Positions 19,848 to 30,850 are shown, numbered from the stretch's first letter. The stretch is DNA of 64,000 nucleotides from Lepidostoma basale (GCA_022606425.2 JAHDVF020000579.1:49333-113332), one strand, 5' to 3'. Notes: a model not told the origin generated them from the sequence alone. Translations and numbers: made by a program.

Positions 19848-20075
19848 TTATTGTATTTTATTTTACACGACAGCTGTTTCATCAACCTATGTTGACATCA
19901 TGAGGAGTTACAATAATATATCAAAAATACCATAGTACAATTTTTGATATATTATTGTAACACCTGATAATGTCAGCATAGGTTGATGACAACTGTCGCG
20001 TAAAATAAAATAAAATTGTGATTCAAAAACAAACAAAACTGTTAAGGTATCGTAGTGTTTCGGCCAAAACAATGG
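19848..20075. repeat. Family-B fold-back pair of hammerhead-like motifs
   Basis: Two family-B units lie head-to-head. The minus unit, 19848-19916, has distal helix I UUAUUGUA/UACAAUAA (8 bp), core CUCAUGA (one change), helix II GUCAAC/GUUGAU, then 'GAAACAGCTGTC'. The plus unit starts near 19950 with core CUGAUAA (one change) and a damaged GAAA. The family-B downstream block ('atcgtagtgtttcggccaaa') ends the repeat at about 20070. Confidence 0.6.
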
Positions 20076-20079
20076 ACTG

Positions 20080-20695
20080 TAATTAAATTTTTCATTTTAT
20101 TTAATTTTTTTTATATTTCCCATTTTAGTTTTATTTTAACGTTATTTTTTTTACTGAAGATAATGTATTTTTTTTGTTGAATGTGGAAACTACGTTGTAG
20201 ATGTTTATTGCTAACAATTAAAAATTATTAATAATTTAACCATATATACTAAGAATAATTTTAATTGTTCTACATTGAACAAGTGGAATAAAATAAAAAT
20301 ACTTGTTTTTACGTATATTTTTATTAAATCCTTTTAACAAAAATACGTAATTTTGATAATGTGTTTCATAAACCAATTTGTTAAAATTATTTTTAAAATT
20401 CGAACGCTTAAACTTCACTCGTTTTCGTTGTTTTAGCTTGGATGTAGTAAGCAAAATAAATTGTGCTTTTTTAATTACCCTACATAAAAACAGGACTTGT
20501 TTTCATGAAACTCTTCTTAATTTAACCGTAATTCTGGGAAGAATGAGACACAAAGTGTGACAGAGAGGACAGTCTATTTTCCTGTTTTTTTTTGTAAATC
20601 TACCATATGTAACTTATGTTCGAGTATGTTCGAATAAGTTCTGGTTCACAATTATCAGATGTAGGGTTGTCGAATACGTCACACATACTGCCTTA
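20080..20695. other. AT-rich region, nothing recognised
   Basis: Two overlapping opposite-strand frames (20236-20454, 20378-20560) lack recognisable motifs. Confidence 0.35.
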
Positions 20696-20699
20696 AATA

Positions 20700-20865
20700 A
20701 ATGCGGCAATGTTCGAAGTTGAAACAATCGACAAGAGTGCATGTTACGATGTGTGAATGAAGAAGAGGTGCGAGAGTTATGTCAGGATAGAACAGTGTGG
20801 CGTTCCATCCCCCTACCCACTCTTCCAGGGAAACGGCGTGATGGTTAGTTAGTAAGTTAGTAATA
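20700..20865 (+). mobile_element. LINE-A 3' end
   Basis: Plus strand, last ~150 bp ('RSRNNRRACMLRCVNEEEVREL' region, degenerate) to 'cggcgtgatggttagttag' at 20833-20851. Confidence 0.68.
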
Positions 20866-20908
20866 TTATATTTCTTAAATAATATGTGAATTATGTACTA
20901 AGTTAGTA

Positions 20909-22013
20909 CAGTAAAACCTCGATAAAACGGACCTCTATTTAACGGACAAAAAATCCGATCAAATGAAAAAAAATTTAAAAACATCATTTTAATATTATAC
21001 ATGCTTAAATTCAAATGTCGCCGCATGTTAACAATGTTTAGCGGCCATGATAATCACTTCATAAATATATCACTAGAGTTTGAGACATAATGCCGAGGAT
21101 GGTAGTGAAGATAGCGATGAAGAAGAAACAACACTGCCAAAAATAAAGTTATCAGTGGTAAGATTACATCTCAACGATCTAATAACATTTATTGACTATT
21201 CATCGGATAACGAAGTTCAACTACTCGTATATTATACGCATTTTCGTAATTTTTAGAGAGTTAATTAAAAAAAAAAAAGGAAACTTCAAAAGTACAAACG
21301 AAACTTAATTCCTTTTTCAAAGCAGGATTAACGAAAGCAAGCGCCTCGATATCAAACAGCAACGTCACTTCACGACAAGTGTCCGAAGATAATAAAGAGA
21401 ATTGTATTATTTACTTACTTACTTACTTAGACAACCGTTGTCGTCCACTGCTGGACATGGCCTCCCGCATACTTCTCCACGTATCCCTGTCTTGTGCCTT
21501 TTGCATCCCATCACCACCAATTCTTCTAATGTCATCGGACCATCGTGTGGGGGGACTCTCTCTGTTTCGTTTGTCTTCGCGGGTCTCTCTATCGTCTACC
21601 AATCTGGCAACATGTCCCGCAAATGACCATTTAAGCTTCGCTACCCTTGCGACGACATCTGTTACTCCCGACCTTCTACGTATTTCAGTATTTCTTATCC
21701 GGTCTGAGAGTCTTACGTGTAGCATGGCTCTTTCTTGTTTCCTCTGTGCTACACGGTGTCTCCTTATGATCGACTTGGTGAGGGTTAGCGTTTCTGCTCT
21801 CTAAATTGTCAGTACTGGAAGTACGCATTGATCATACATTTTGCGTTTCAGAAACTGGGGAATCTTACTATTAAAGAACTTCTTCAGATTGTTTATTTAT
21901 ATCTAAATACAGCGTACTTATTTTCAAAAAAGGTTTTGATTTATTTTAAATGGATTTAGGCTTTAACGGACACCCCCTCTATCCGATTAGTACGTTATAT
22001 CGAGGTTTTACTG
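20909..22013 (+). mobile_element. pogo/Tigger-like DNA transposon, internally deleted, with nested LINE
   Basis: Terminal inverted repeats are 'CAGTAAAACCTCGATAAAAC' at 20909 and its complement ending 22013 ('atatcgaggttttactg'), bounded by TA on both sides (20907-20908, 22014-22015). This is the typical pogo/Tigger TIR start and target. At 21090-21160 a plus frame reads 'EDGSEDSDEEETTLPKIKL', like the acidic C-terminal tail of Tigger/jerky-type transposases. The catalytic DDE region is missing. A separate LINE (21411-21845) has inserted inside. Confidence 0.78.
21411..21845 (-). mobile_element. Endonuclease/RT-type LINE 3' end with TAAG-repeat tail, nested in pogo
   Basis: The minus strand encodes 'KMYDQCVLPVLT', 'MLHVRLSDRIRNTEIRRRSG', 'LKWSFAGHVARL' and 'DRDTWRSMREAM', ending in 'SSGRQRLSK'. 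The tail is (TAAG)n (plus-strand 'ttacttacttactt' 21411-21430). The layout is that of LINE-A but the sequence is distinct. The related 3' end at 29240-29320 shares 'cagcagtggacgacaacgg'. The open frame 21423-21725 is a truncated relic. Confidence 0.72.
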
Positions 22014-22029
22014 TATTTCTGGTTGTAAC

Positions 22030-22110
22030 TTTAGTTGATTGTAACACTTGATGATGCCAACGTTGATTGGCGAAACATAATTTGAGACAATTTCATACAA
22101 TTTAAATAAA
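22030..22110 (+). ncRNA. Hammerhead-like motif, family B
   Basis: 'TTGATGATGCCAACG' then 'TTGATTGGCGAAACATAAT': core UUGAUGA (C3 changed to U), unpaired U, a perfect helix II GCCAA/UUGGC, GAAA. The palindromic helix III is damaged. A later 'atacaattt' block resembles the distal strand. Confidence 0.4.
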
Positions 22111-22139
22111 TAAATTGTAATACCATTGTTTCAAATAAA

Positions 22140-22345
22140 ACTCTTAAAAAAAAAAAAAAAAAAAATTGTATTTTTTTTTATACTTATTTAAAATGTTAAA
22201 TATGTATCTTTATAATATGTATCACTGAAGGACTAGTCCGAAACATGTACAATATGTAATTTTAATAGTTTTGTATATACAAATTATAAAAAATAAATAA
22301 AAAGACAAATAAAATATCTACAACACAAAGTATGGCGAACGTAGA
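22140..22345 (+). repeat. Family-E repeat, core deleted
   Basis: 'tatcactgaaggactagtcc' then 'gaaacatgtacaatatg' shows helix II GGAC/GUCC, GAAA and ACAUGU, but three bases of the CUGAUGA box are lost. An A/T tract is upstream. 'aaatatctacaacacaaag' at the end resembles 15720-15760. Confidence 0.45.
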
Positions 22346-22464
22346 AGAGATTTTTTTTATATTTATTGTTTCTTACACAATAAATATAAAAAAATATCAA
22401 TTTAACATGGCAGATACTATACTATACAGTCCTTCCTAATATTTGCATTTGAAACTGTGTCGTA

Positions 22465-22525
22465 CATCATTTTATCACATATACATCTAAGGGGTCTCAT
22501 CTATACTGCATTCATTTTTTGGTTC
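22465..22525 (-). mobile_element. LINE-A short fragment
   Basis: 'tctaaggggtctcatctata' followed by 'ctgcattcat' is the minus-strand 'NAVEMRPLR' block. Isolated. Confidence 0.4.
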
Positions 22526-22685
22526 TTGAACAATGATGTAAAACTCCATATTAAATATAATAATAAATACGAATGAAAACGTCAGTTTTCTAGAAGTTTT
22601 ATTATATTTTAAACATGTCATTCGCATAAAATAAAATAAAACCTCAAAAAACTGACGTTTTCATTCGTATTAAAGATAAAACGTT
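22525..22685. repeat. Family-C fold-back remnant
   Basis: The outer arms 'aatacgaatgaaaacgtcag' and its complement 'actgacgttttcattcgta' surround a shortened middle. The hammerhead-like core is missing. Confidence 0.5.
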
Positions 22686-22689
22686 GTTG

Positions 22690-23760
22690 AGACAACAGCT
22701 AATAATAATTGTAATATTACATTCTGAAGTAAGAAGCAACAGAATTCAATTCTGGTGTTTACCTCTCCAATATGATCGATCTGAAAGTCTGCTGTTTACA
22801 CAATCACAAAAGAAAATAAATTTAATATTGTTTGTCCAGCTGTCAACAGAAACACACACTCCACATTTTATTGATGTTTGAATTCAATACAAAATGTTTA
22901 TCTTTTCGTCGGCATTCGTTCCCGGAGCATTTGTCAAGTAGTCTGTAAGTATGACCTTCTAGATCGTCTTTTACTTTAGCGGAGTGACAGCCCCGAAGCG
23001 CCCTCATGAATAATTCACCACCGCCCACCCTGCGACATGTTATCAGACACATTTCAAAGGGGTGGATTGGAACGCCCATGGCTTATTTGCACAGGGTTCC
23101 CGGAATATTCCTCGCCTTTAAAATATTTCAGACATATCTTAACAAGAGATAAATTCGCGAATGCGAATTCAATTTGCAAACGTTCATGAGTACAGATTAC
23201 ATGTAAATACTGCACGTTTGCTCTCGACATCATCAGAAGTAGATGACTTTAATTAAAACACCGAGAACCTTGAAACGAGGTTATTGTACAATTTATAGTC
23301 TGGGTACTAGGAATCAAATACGTGATCATGCTGTCAACGTAAACCCGGAAATTTATCCTTCGAGAGATATATTGATCTCATATATGTTTTGGCCTTATAA
23401 ACATGTATAAATATAAATACTATATATGTAAATCTTCCGCTTTCAATACAACACAATAACATATTTAGAAAATACCCGCATGGTTGTGAATAAGCGAATA
23501 ACAAGTTATTTACAAGATGACACTATACTGATTTGTTTGACATTATATGTTTTTTAAATATCCTTAAAACATAACTACTGTTTACAACAATACATTCTTG
23601 TTTTCTTAGCGATAATTTACACTATGAATACAAAAATACTTTATAAATACAGCTGGTTTTATGTAGTATTTTTGTATTAATTTATGATTTTCTTTAGTAA
23701 CCAAATTATAGAGTAAATTTTTAATCAAAATAAAAAAATGAAAATAAATCTTTTCAGTTT
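22690..23760. other. Unassigned region with GC-rich patch
   Basis: 22900-23110 is GC-richer and non-repetitive. A 78-residue minus frame (22843-23079) has no recognised domain. This could be conserved non-coding DNA. Confidence 0.35.
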
Positions 23761-23761
23761 A

Positions 23762-23955
23762 ATAAAATCAAATGATTTTACTGAAATCTCTTGATGGAAG
23801 TTCATTTAAAATAAAAATTAAATAAAACGATGTTTTAACTGCTTTTACATTTGTCTTTATTTCGACAGCGACCAGTCTGTCGATGCCAGCGAAACCGGTC
23901 GCTGTTGAATTAAAGATAAAGTGGAACTAGTTAAAAAAACATCGTATATTTAGTT
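23762..23955. repeat. Second copy of the 5-kb palindrome, centre deleted
   Basis: Shares the left flank ('gattttactgaaatctcttg') and arms ('acgatgttttaact', 'tttgtctttatt', 'gacagcgacc') with 4925-5159. The central hairpin has collapsed to 'gatgccagcgaaaccggtcg', so helix II is lost. The shared flank shows both descend from one mobile unit. Confidence 0.6.
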
Positions 23956-23989
23956 AAAATCTACGTGTCTTTGGTCCGCCAAGCGTTCT

Positions 23990-24155
23990 GGTCCGCCAAG
24001 CGAGCTGCCGAAACATGTATGGGAATAACATGTTTCGCCTAGCTAAGCTTGTAACAATTGTATGTATCATTTGATTATGCCTTAGCTAGGCAAAATATGT
24101 CATTCCCATTAAACATAATAAAACTGATTGAAAACACACGTTTTCATTTGTATTC
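23990..24155. repeat. Family-C fold-back
   Basis: Head-to-head units are 'aacatgtttcgcctagctaa' (minus motif) and 'ttgattatgccttagctagg' then 'caaaatatgtcattccc' (plus motif). Helix II GCCT/AGGC is intact. The box is TGATTA-like and thus degenerate. The outer arm 'cacgttttcatttgtatt' is present only on the right. Confidence 0.5.
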
Positions 24156-24220
24156 ATGATTTACTTCATTGTTCAATAAATAAGATACAAAATGTGTACA
24201 TAGGTAACGTTTTTTTTTAT

Positions 24221-24440
24221 AACTTACTAACCATCACGCCATCTCCCCGAAAGGGTAGGCAGAAAGAATGAATTGCCGTACTTTAATCGATGAGGCACTC
24301 CATCATTCTCTTATCGCCCCCGCGAGAGACGCTGTGTGATGGGTTGCGAACCTCATCGCCACCAATAGGCATCTCCCGCGCACACTTCGATCGTCCAATG
24401 TCAACAAAATAAATGTAAAACAAAATATATAAAATACAAT
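24221..24440. mobile_element. Inverted LINE chimera, copy 1
   Basis: 24221-24282 is the minus-strand LINE-A 3' end (TTAG side outermost). From 24283 the plus strand carries the 3' end of a related LINE ('atgaggcactccatcattct', 'gcgagagacgctgtgtgatg', 'tcgccaccaataggcatctc') with an A-rich tail of ATAAAAT type. The same join, at the same point, recurs at 49225-49440. Confidence 0.65.
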
Positions 24441-25200
24441 GATATAAAAAAAAATTAACCTGTACAAACATGTAATACTAATGATTTTCAAATATCCCTG
24501 TAATATAATATGTGAAGATAAACATACAAATTTTAGAAAAAATTGTTTTATCGTGATCTATTTGCAACTAATCGAAATCGTTAACGCTATTATTTTTTTA
24601 AAAACATATAATTTTTACAACTTTTTAAGGACGTATTCAGTCTGAAAACCGTTTGTAAAAAGTGTTGTGAAAATATAATGTTTTTCTAAAGTTATTCAAA
24701 TGTGAATCCATAACAAAAAGCAAAGTCGAATAAAGAAAAAGAAAATATTTTCAGATAGTTTTTGTTCGTTGAATATCCCATTGTTTCAAACGAAACAATA
24801 ATGCAGTCCCATACATTTCCTAAGGGAAATTATTTACATTATTATAAAAAAATATATTTATTGAAGTACTTTATAACAAGGACACGTGAAATATTTTATT
24901 CGCTCACTAAATTTCTTGTTAGAATCGAGGGAGTACTTACTCTTGCTGTATATTATTTTTTTGTGTTTTGTTCTGGTTAATCTGCCTTTGCTGATGTTCA
25001 ATGGAAAATAAATTCAAATATTCCCTACGGAAAAATTACGCAGTTTTCGTTTATTTTCTCTATCGCAAGGATTCAAATTAAATCAAATGGATCTATTTCA
25101 GCTTGAATAACATTTGTTTTATTCTGCTTTAAAATACACATTTACTAATTAGGTTTTGATTTGTTTATTTACATATTTTTTCTTCTTTTTATCTTCACAT
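24440..25200. other. AT-rich region, nothing recognised
   Basis: No gene or repeat recognised. A 72-residue plus frame (24762-24980) looks like chance. Confidence 0.35.
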
Positions 25201-25204
25201 TTTT

Positions 25205-25650
25205 TCTTATTTATCTAAACATCAAGCCGTCCCCCGAAGGAGTAGGCAGAAAGAAATAATGTAAAGACTGCCACAGTTGTCTTTCCTGGCATATTTCTAT
25301 CGTTCCTCAACATTCATACATCGTGTCATGCACGCGCATCGATTTCTCTGACTCCTCACGTGGCCGACTTCAATATTTCATTAATTTGATAAAGCCACGT
25401 TTTCCTCGGCCTTCCTCGATTTCTTGTTCCATTTACACCGTTAACATATACTTTTTTAAGCTATTCTTTCTTCATTCATTCTTTCCATGTGTCTAAACCA
25501 TCTTAATGATCCTTTCATTATTTTGTTCATAACACCATCCTTCGCACCGCATTCACTTCTTACATTTTCATTTGACACTCTATCATGCACAGAGTATCAC
25601 ACATTCGTCTTAAAGATCTCATTTCTACTGCGTTTCTTCAAAACTTCTAT
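25205..25650 (-). mobile_element. LINE-A 3' fragment
   Basis: Minus strand from 'aacatcaagccgtcccccga' to the 'EMRSLR' region, close in sequence to 10424-10820 but with indels. The TTAG tail is eroded. Confidence 0.65.
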
Positions 25651-26205
25651 AAAGCACATATACTCGTATTTATATTAATTATCAAATATTTTTTACTTAC
25701 AATTTCAAGTAAAAAAAGGCTCCTCAGAAGCCAATATTCCTAAATAAACATCCTTCAAATCCAAATTTTCCATATACTCTTTTTTTTAAATATACTTATA
25801 GAAATTGAAGGATTAATTGAAAGCAAAGATATTAACACAGTGGAATTCGATAGTAATTCTCTTAGGATATTGAAAATAACTTTGTTTATTATCCACAAAA
25901 TATTTTATGCAGAATAAGCAAAGTTATTTTCAATTTCGTAAGTGTAAATTTATGTATGTATATAATTTTTAACTTGCATGTATCATAATATATTTTCGTT
26001 TGCATTTCATCAGGGAAAGTCCGTTACATCTTAGTTCGCTCATTCGGATTTACCTTCGCTATTCCCATTCCAGAGATTCTGTTCCATTGTTGAATCTATA
26101 TTATACCTTCATGTAGAGAACATTGAACAATAGATGTCATGCACTTTCATTGCTACACGTAACTGAAGGAAGGGATGTTTCTCAAACTGTAAAATGAAGT
26201 TATTA
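25650..26205. other. AT-rich region, nothing recognised
   Basis: A short imperfect inverted repeat ('aaaataactttg' / 'caaagttattttcaattt') lies at 25870-25940. Confidence 0.35.
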
Positions 26206-26211
26206 ATATCT

Positions 26212-26635
26212 TAACTAACTAACTAACTAACTAACCATCACGCCATTTCCCTGGAGGGGTAGGCAGAGAGGATGGATCGCCACAATGGCCTGTCCTGGCA
26301 TACCTCTCGGGCTTCCTTTACATTCATACATCTTACTATGCACGCACGTCGATTATTCCGACTTCGAATGTGGCCGCCTTTTAGAAATTGATTAATTTGG
26401 TCATGCCATGTTTTCCTCGGTCGTCCTCGGCTTCTTTCTCTACTCATGCTGCTTGTGTTTAACTTTTTAACCATTCTACTCTCATCTATTCGTTCTATAT
26501 GTCCAAACCATCTTAGGGATCCTTTTTAAATTTTATTCATGATGCAGTCATCTATCTGCCTTACCACGTTTTCCCTTAGTGATCTCATTTCTACGGCGTT
26601 TATCCTGCTTTCATCCTTCTTTTGCCAGCTAATAT
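26212..26635 (-). mobile_element. LINE-A 3' part with open C-terminus
   Basis: Minus strand. The tail is five TTAG repeats (26212-26235). A 78-residue frame (26238-26474) reads 'VKKLNTSSMSRERSRGRPRK' then 'TWHDQINQFLKGG', ending 'SAYPSREMA'. Subfamily with 'GKRSRGRPRKTWHDQI', like 36470 and 38115. A gap in the 'NEVRKKCKADD' block. Confidence 0.7.
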
Positions 26636-26639
26636 CTAT

Positions 26640-26935
26640 TTGAAATATCTTATAGTTATATTTTGATGTGTGGTCTTTATTTTATACACACTATGGTTAT
26701 TTTATATATCAAGAAATGTGTTTCACTCCTTCTCTAATTTATATTCGCAATTCATTAAGGGTTGTGTCCATCCCGTTAACTATCCATCTATCCATGTACA
26801 GCAATCCTCTTCAGATCGCCGCGCATCGGTCCAGCGGGCAGGGGGACGTCCAACTCTGCGGAATATATAAATAGACTATAATATACAATACCATAATTAA
26901 CTACACTGAAGAAGCGCCACCCAGTGGATTCTAAA
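26640..26935. other. Unassigned region
   Basis: Includes 'atcgccgcgcatcggtccag' followed by 'cgggcagggggacg', a GC-rich patch, and a TATA-like AT run near 26865. No gene seen. Confidence 0.3.
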
Positions 26936-27080
26936 GCTTTCCCGGTTGTCAATATAGTTTGACAAAACAGCTGTCGCGTACAATAAAAATACAATTGTAA
27001 AAGATAAAACAACGTTTTTTAATTTAACAGTTTATAATGTTTAAGAATCATAGTGTTTCGGCCAAAACAATGAACTATTT
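26935..27080 (+). repeat. Family-B repeat, 3' portion
   Basis: 'aacagctgtcgcgtacaata' followed by the family-B downstream block ('aacagtttataatgtttaag', 'tcatagtgtttcggccaa'). The 5' box is replaced by unrelated sequence. The 'gcgtacaat' strand preserves the distal helix I half. Confidence 0.5.
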
Positions 27081-27267
27081 AATAATATAATTAATATTAG
27101 GTTTGCAATTTCAAATATATGTTTGCAATGTGTAACAACATTCGAGCGTTAGAAATTTTTATTATTTTAAGGGTCCGATAATCCAGAAAAGATTAGGAAT
27201 CTATTCAATAGAACAAGAGTGGCAGCAAGAGGAATTATTATATGTAATATGATACAAGTAGATATTT

Positions 27268-27430
27268 ATAACTTACTATCTTACCATCAAGCTGTCTCTC
27301 CGAAGTAGCAGGCAAAAATAATAGACCGCCACAATGTTCTTTTCTAGCTTCCCCAGCATTCACAAATCCTCACTTTGAAAATGTTAATATTTGATTAATT
27401 TGATAGTGCCACGTTTTATTTGGTCTTTTG
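27268..27430 (-). mobile_element. LINE-A 3' fragment, degenerate
   Basis: Minus strand 'cttaccatcaagctgtctct' to 'gccacgttttatttggtctt'. Truncated. Confidence 0.5.
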
Positions 27431-27439
27431 CTCATATAT

Positions 27440-28110
27440 AGAATAACATACATGAATTTGTGTATTTAGGAAGCATATTCACAGCGGATGGCCGAACGGA
27501 CAGTGACGTCGAAAGAAGGGTTGGTGCGGGTAACAAATGGAGCTTTAAAAATAGTTATTGGAAACAATAATTTATCAATGAAAGCGAAAACGGCCGTTCA
27601 CAATGGAGTTCTGGTCCCAACACTAATGTATGGAAGCGAAGCATGGAACTGGCAGAAGAAGGATGAGAGCAGAATAAATGCGGTGGAGATGAGGTCCCAA
27701 AGATGATATCCCCGGTGAGTCCCCGTATGTGTGATAGAAAGATAAACGACAGAATCTCAAATGCTGATATAAGAAAGGAATGTAGAGCGGAAGAAGGTAT
27801 TATGAACAAAATTATGAAAGGATCGCTGCGTTGGTTCGGACATATTGAGCGCATGGATGTGAAAAAAAAGGTTAAGAAAGTATACGTTCATGATGTAAAT
27901 GGAGTACGAAGTCGAGGAAGACCGAGAAAAACATAACATGACCAACTTAATCAAAATTTAAAGGTTGGTCATGTTAGAAGTCGGAAGAATCAACGTGCGT
28001 GTATGACTCGCTGTATGAATGTGGAGGAAGCTAAAGAAGTGTGCCAGGATAGAGTAGTGTGGCGATCCATTCTCTCTGCCTACCCCTGCGGATAAAACGG
28101 CGTGATGGTT
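27440..28110 (+). mobile_element. LINE-A 3' part ('FTADGR' subfamily)
   Basis: Plus strand with most LINE-A blocks: 'VYLGSIFTADGRTD', 'AVHNGVLVPTLMYGSEAWNW', 'RKECRAEEGIMNKIMKGSLR', 'RWFGHIERMD', 'VNGVRSRGRPRKT', ending 'cggcgtgatggtttgttatt'. A 15-bp insertion ('atatccccggtgagtcc') breaks the 'RSLRRMC' block, and stops occur at 'RKT*HDQ'. The tail is TTTG-like rather than TTAG, as at 42240. Confidence 0.72.
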
Positions 28111-28114
28111 TGTT

Positions 28115-28795
28115 ATTGTTAAAACGTATAAAGTTAAAAAAACACACTTTGCTTCTGTTTTCATTACACTTTGCTGCCGATTGTCTAAGAATCCGTGGTA
28201 GAGATCCAATTTAATTTAAGCACGTTCATCTGTACGTACATTCAAAAAGAAATATTGTTTATTCTATGAGGTTTAACCCGCATTACTTTACTCGAAAGTT
28301 CAGTTCGGCTTATGGTAAAACTTTTTACGTCTTGGTCTTACTTTGCGGGACGTAAATACATCGGAAGGGGGCGCGAGGGCGGGGGCTCCTTTATGGGACA
28401 GGTATTTCCACGTAAAGTCTTTTCACTAGTCGTGAGTGACACGCCAAAGTATATCGTCACTGGGACACGTGAGAAAGGAAAGCGAAGACACGTCTTTTAC
28501 GTAAATTCTGAAGACTTAATTCAGCGTTTAATGTCTAAAGTTTTCATTTCAAATTAGTAAGCCCTCATAATATAATTAATAATGTACAATCTCGACAAAA
28601 TGTTCAATCGGTAAACTTTAAAAGCTCAAATATTTGCAAGTTTCATGAAATTGATTTTTTTTATTATACCTGCATAAATAAAGCGTAATGAAGTTTAAAC
28701 AATTCATTAACTTAAAAAAAACATTTAATCAGAGTTACACATTAGTTTATAGTTTCTTGAAAAGTGATAAAAAATTCCATATTAAATAATTAATA
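28115..28795. other. Unassigned region with GC-rich patch
   Basis: 28290-28560 is richer in GC and carries an 81-residue plus frame (28312-28557) without recognisable motifs. Not repeated in the window. Confidence 0.35.
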
Positions 28796-28797
28796 CA

Positions 28798-28920
28798 AAT
28801 GTCTACGCGCGGGCATGACACAAATACATACAAATATGTCAGAAAAGAAATGTGTGGCAATCCATTCTTTCTGCCTACCCCTTCGGGGAGACGGCGTGAT
28901 GGTTAATTAGTTAGTTTGTT
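28798..28920 (+). mobile_element. LINE-A 3' end
   Basis: Plus strand, last 100 bp ('ggcaatccattctttctgcc', 'cttcggggagacggcgtgat') then TTAG-like tail. Preceded by a family-C outer arm ('attaaataattaatac'). Confidence 0.65.
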
Positions 28921-28974
28921 CAAAAATAAAGCTTATGGAAAACAGACGTTTTATTTTATAAAAATTATGTCTTA

Positions 28975-29320
28975 ACTTAAGGGGGAGTAAGGGGGATCCT
29001 ATTGACTCTTCGAGCGGTGCATGGCCATCACCGTGGTGATGGCCATGCTACGCTGGAGGATTGATCTGATCCCAAGTACCTATCCACACCTCCTCGACTT
29101 TGGTCTCCCCTGGAAACTATGCGAAATGTTAGAGATCGAGTGTGAATAACCTCGGTGGATAATATTGATGCATAGGCTAACGTGGAAGGACACCTCGCCA
29201 ACCCGTCTGGCAAGCGTGGCGTTGTAATGCCAACCACCCCCCGTATGACATGTCATACATGAAGAAGTATGGGGGAGGCCTATGTGTCCAGCAGTGGACG
29301 ACAACGGCTATTAAAGAAAG
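28975..29320 (+). mobile_element. LINE 3' UTR/end related to the LINE at 21411
   Basis: Plus strand, non-coding, ending 'tgggggaggcctatgtgtcc' then 'agcagtggacgacaacgg' and 'ctattaaagaaag'. Its last ~60 bp match the end of 21411-21845 (opposite strand). The 3' UTR holds a perfect hairpin at 29019-29048. Tail poorly kept. Confidence 0.55.
29019..29048. repeat. 14-bp perfect hairpin in LINE 3' UTR
   Basis: GCATGGCCATCACC, loop GT, GGTGATGGCCATGC. A 3' hairpin like this may be an RT-recognition structure of the LINE. Confidence 0.7.
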
Positions 29321-29379
29321 ATGTCTTAACTGCTTAATAAAAACACTGTTATATATTAGAATATCACAATTGATTTAAC

Positions 29380-29545
29380 TTCTTATGAAATTGTTAGCAT
29401 CATCAGGTGTTACAATGAACCGATGATGATAAAATTATTTAGCGAAACAGCTGTCGCGATTATTTCATAAGAAATTAAATCAATTGTGATATTATTTAAC
29501 AGTGTTTTAATGAAACTGTTAATAGTGTTGAATTAAGTGTTTCCG
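29380..29545. repeat. Family-B fold-back
   Basis: On the minus strand, 'TTGTAACACCTGATGATG' then 'CTAAC' (core CUGAUGA complete). On the plus strand, 'gatgatgataaaattattta' then 'gcgaaacagctgtcgcg', both bounded by 'ttcttatgaaat' / 'atttcataagaa' arms. The middle is rearranged, so neither motif is whole. Confidence 0.5.
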
Positions 29546-29549
29546 TCGA

Positions 29550-29795
29550 AACGAAGGATAATTCATAAATGTGTTTTAACTCTCATTTAAAAATATGAAG
29601 TTTAAATTAAAAGTTCAATTTATTGAAATCGCTCACATGACGAATTTTGAAAGTGGAAAACAACAGTCATTTGGTAATTGACCATCTTAGAAAATGATGT
29701 TTCTTTTTCAAAATTATGTATTATATTTTATCAAAAATTATATACAAACATAATGGCGTGTACACAACAACTAACTTTTATTTTGTTCATAACAC
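29550..29795. other. AT-rich spacer
   Basis: Nothing recognised. Confidence 0.3.
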
Positions 29796-30535
29796 CATCA
29801 TCAGACAGTAGGCTGACTTTTCGTGCACAAATTGAGAGGATTTGTGGCACTGCACTGAGGATGTTGGACTTCATCGTCCGAACCGGTAGAGTCTTCAGGG
29901 ATCCTTATGTGCTCAGAGTCCTATACAACACATTGGTTCGGAGCAGACTCGAAAGTGGTTCTGTGATATGGAATCCTTACGAGGCGAGAGAGGGTTCAAA
30001 AAAAAGTTCATTGGTATTTCTACATGAGGGATTATTGTAGCTATCCGTGGCTCTATCCCACAGCATTTCTTTTGGGAACGCTTGGGGCCAACTCTCTGCA
30101 GCTTCGAAGAAATGGGCATCTCATAACCCATTTCTTTAGATTACTCAGGGAATATTTCGGGAAATCGGCCGTTGGACGGTGTTCGGCTTTTTGTCCCTGA
30201 TAGATATCTCCAACAGTGTCAGCACAGATTGTTTTACCTACCGGCTGCCAGAACCAATCTGCCTCTGGTGACACCGGTGGGAAGAGCAATTAATCTGCTG
30301 AACGTGGTCTCCTCGGAGATCGACGTCTTTCATATTAGTGAATGTACGTTCAGAAGGCCAATTTTCTTAATTCTGGAGAGAATCCTGTCTTCCTAATATT
30401 GAACCAACTCTCATGCGTTTCTGGTAGTATGCTATACACAAAATATTATTTTACCTGTTCTCAATAGATGCCTTTAACATTAACTTTATAATGTTCGTTG
30501 ATGAAATAAACTGATTTGATTAAATTTGATTTGAT
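29795..30535 (+). mobile_element. CR1/Jockey-like LINE 3' part (variant b)
   Basis: Plus strand: 'SRLTFRAQIERICGTALRML', 'VLRVLYNTLVRSRLESGSVI', a deletion in 'REGSKK', then 'RHLITHFFRL', 'LFVPDRYLQQCQHRLFYLP', 'TPVGRAINLLNVVSSEIDVF', stop, 3' UTR and TTTGAT tail (30513-30535). It is about 85-90% like 3500-4250 by eye. The frame is broken by indels around 29985-30020. Confidence 0.7.
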
Positions 30536-30705
30536 CATTCGCACCGCATTCACTTATTATGTTTCCATTCGACATTCTATCATACATAGAGCACACATTA
30601 GTCTAAGGGGTCTCATTTCTTCAGCATTTATTCTACGTTCATCCTTCCTTTACCAGTTCCATGTCCTTCGCGTCCATACATAAGGGTCGGTACAAGAAGA
30701 CGATC
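30536..30705 (-). mobile_element. LINE-A internal fragment
   Basis: Minus strand 'gaccgcattc'-type blocks: 'NIISECGAND', 'RPLRLMC', 'WKGKDERRI', 'VPTLMYG(R)'. Directly abuts the CR1/Jockey-like tail. Confidence 0.55.
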
Positions 30706-30709
30706 ATAA

Positions 30710-30850
30710 TAACTATATTCAAAATTAATCTTTATCATGAATTCAAGAAAAATTTCTTAAAAATATTTATAACACTGATGAAGGGCTTCTATGTTCGAAA
30801 CACGTGAATTTTTTTAATTTTTTTTTTATAATGTTTGTAGTAGAAAAAAT
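30710..30850 (+). repeat. Family-E repeat with hammerhead-like motif
   Basis: 'aacactgatgaagggcttct' then 'atgttcgaaacacgtgaat': box CUGAUGA intact, unpaired A, helix II GGGC/GUUC, GAAA. Helix III reads ACACGUG, so the A-U closing pair is lost. Helix I is not clear. Confidence 0.45.

Noticed and set aside
22843..23079. 78-residue minus frame in a GC-richer patch considered as host exon
   Set aside because: No recognisable domain and no convincing splice context; left as unassigned.
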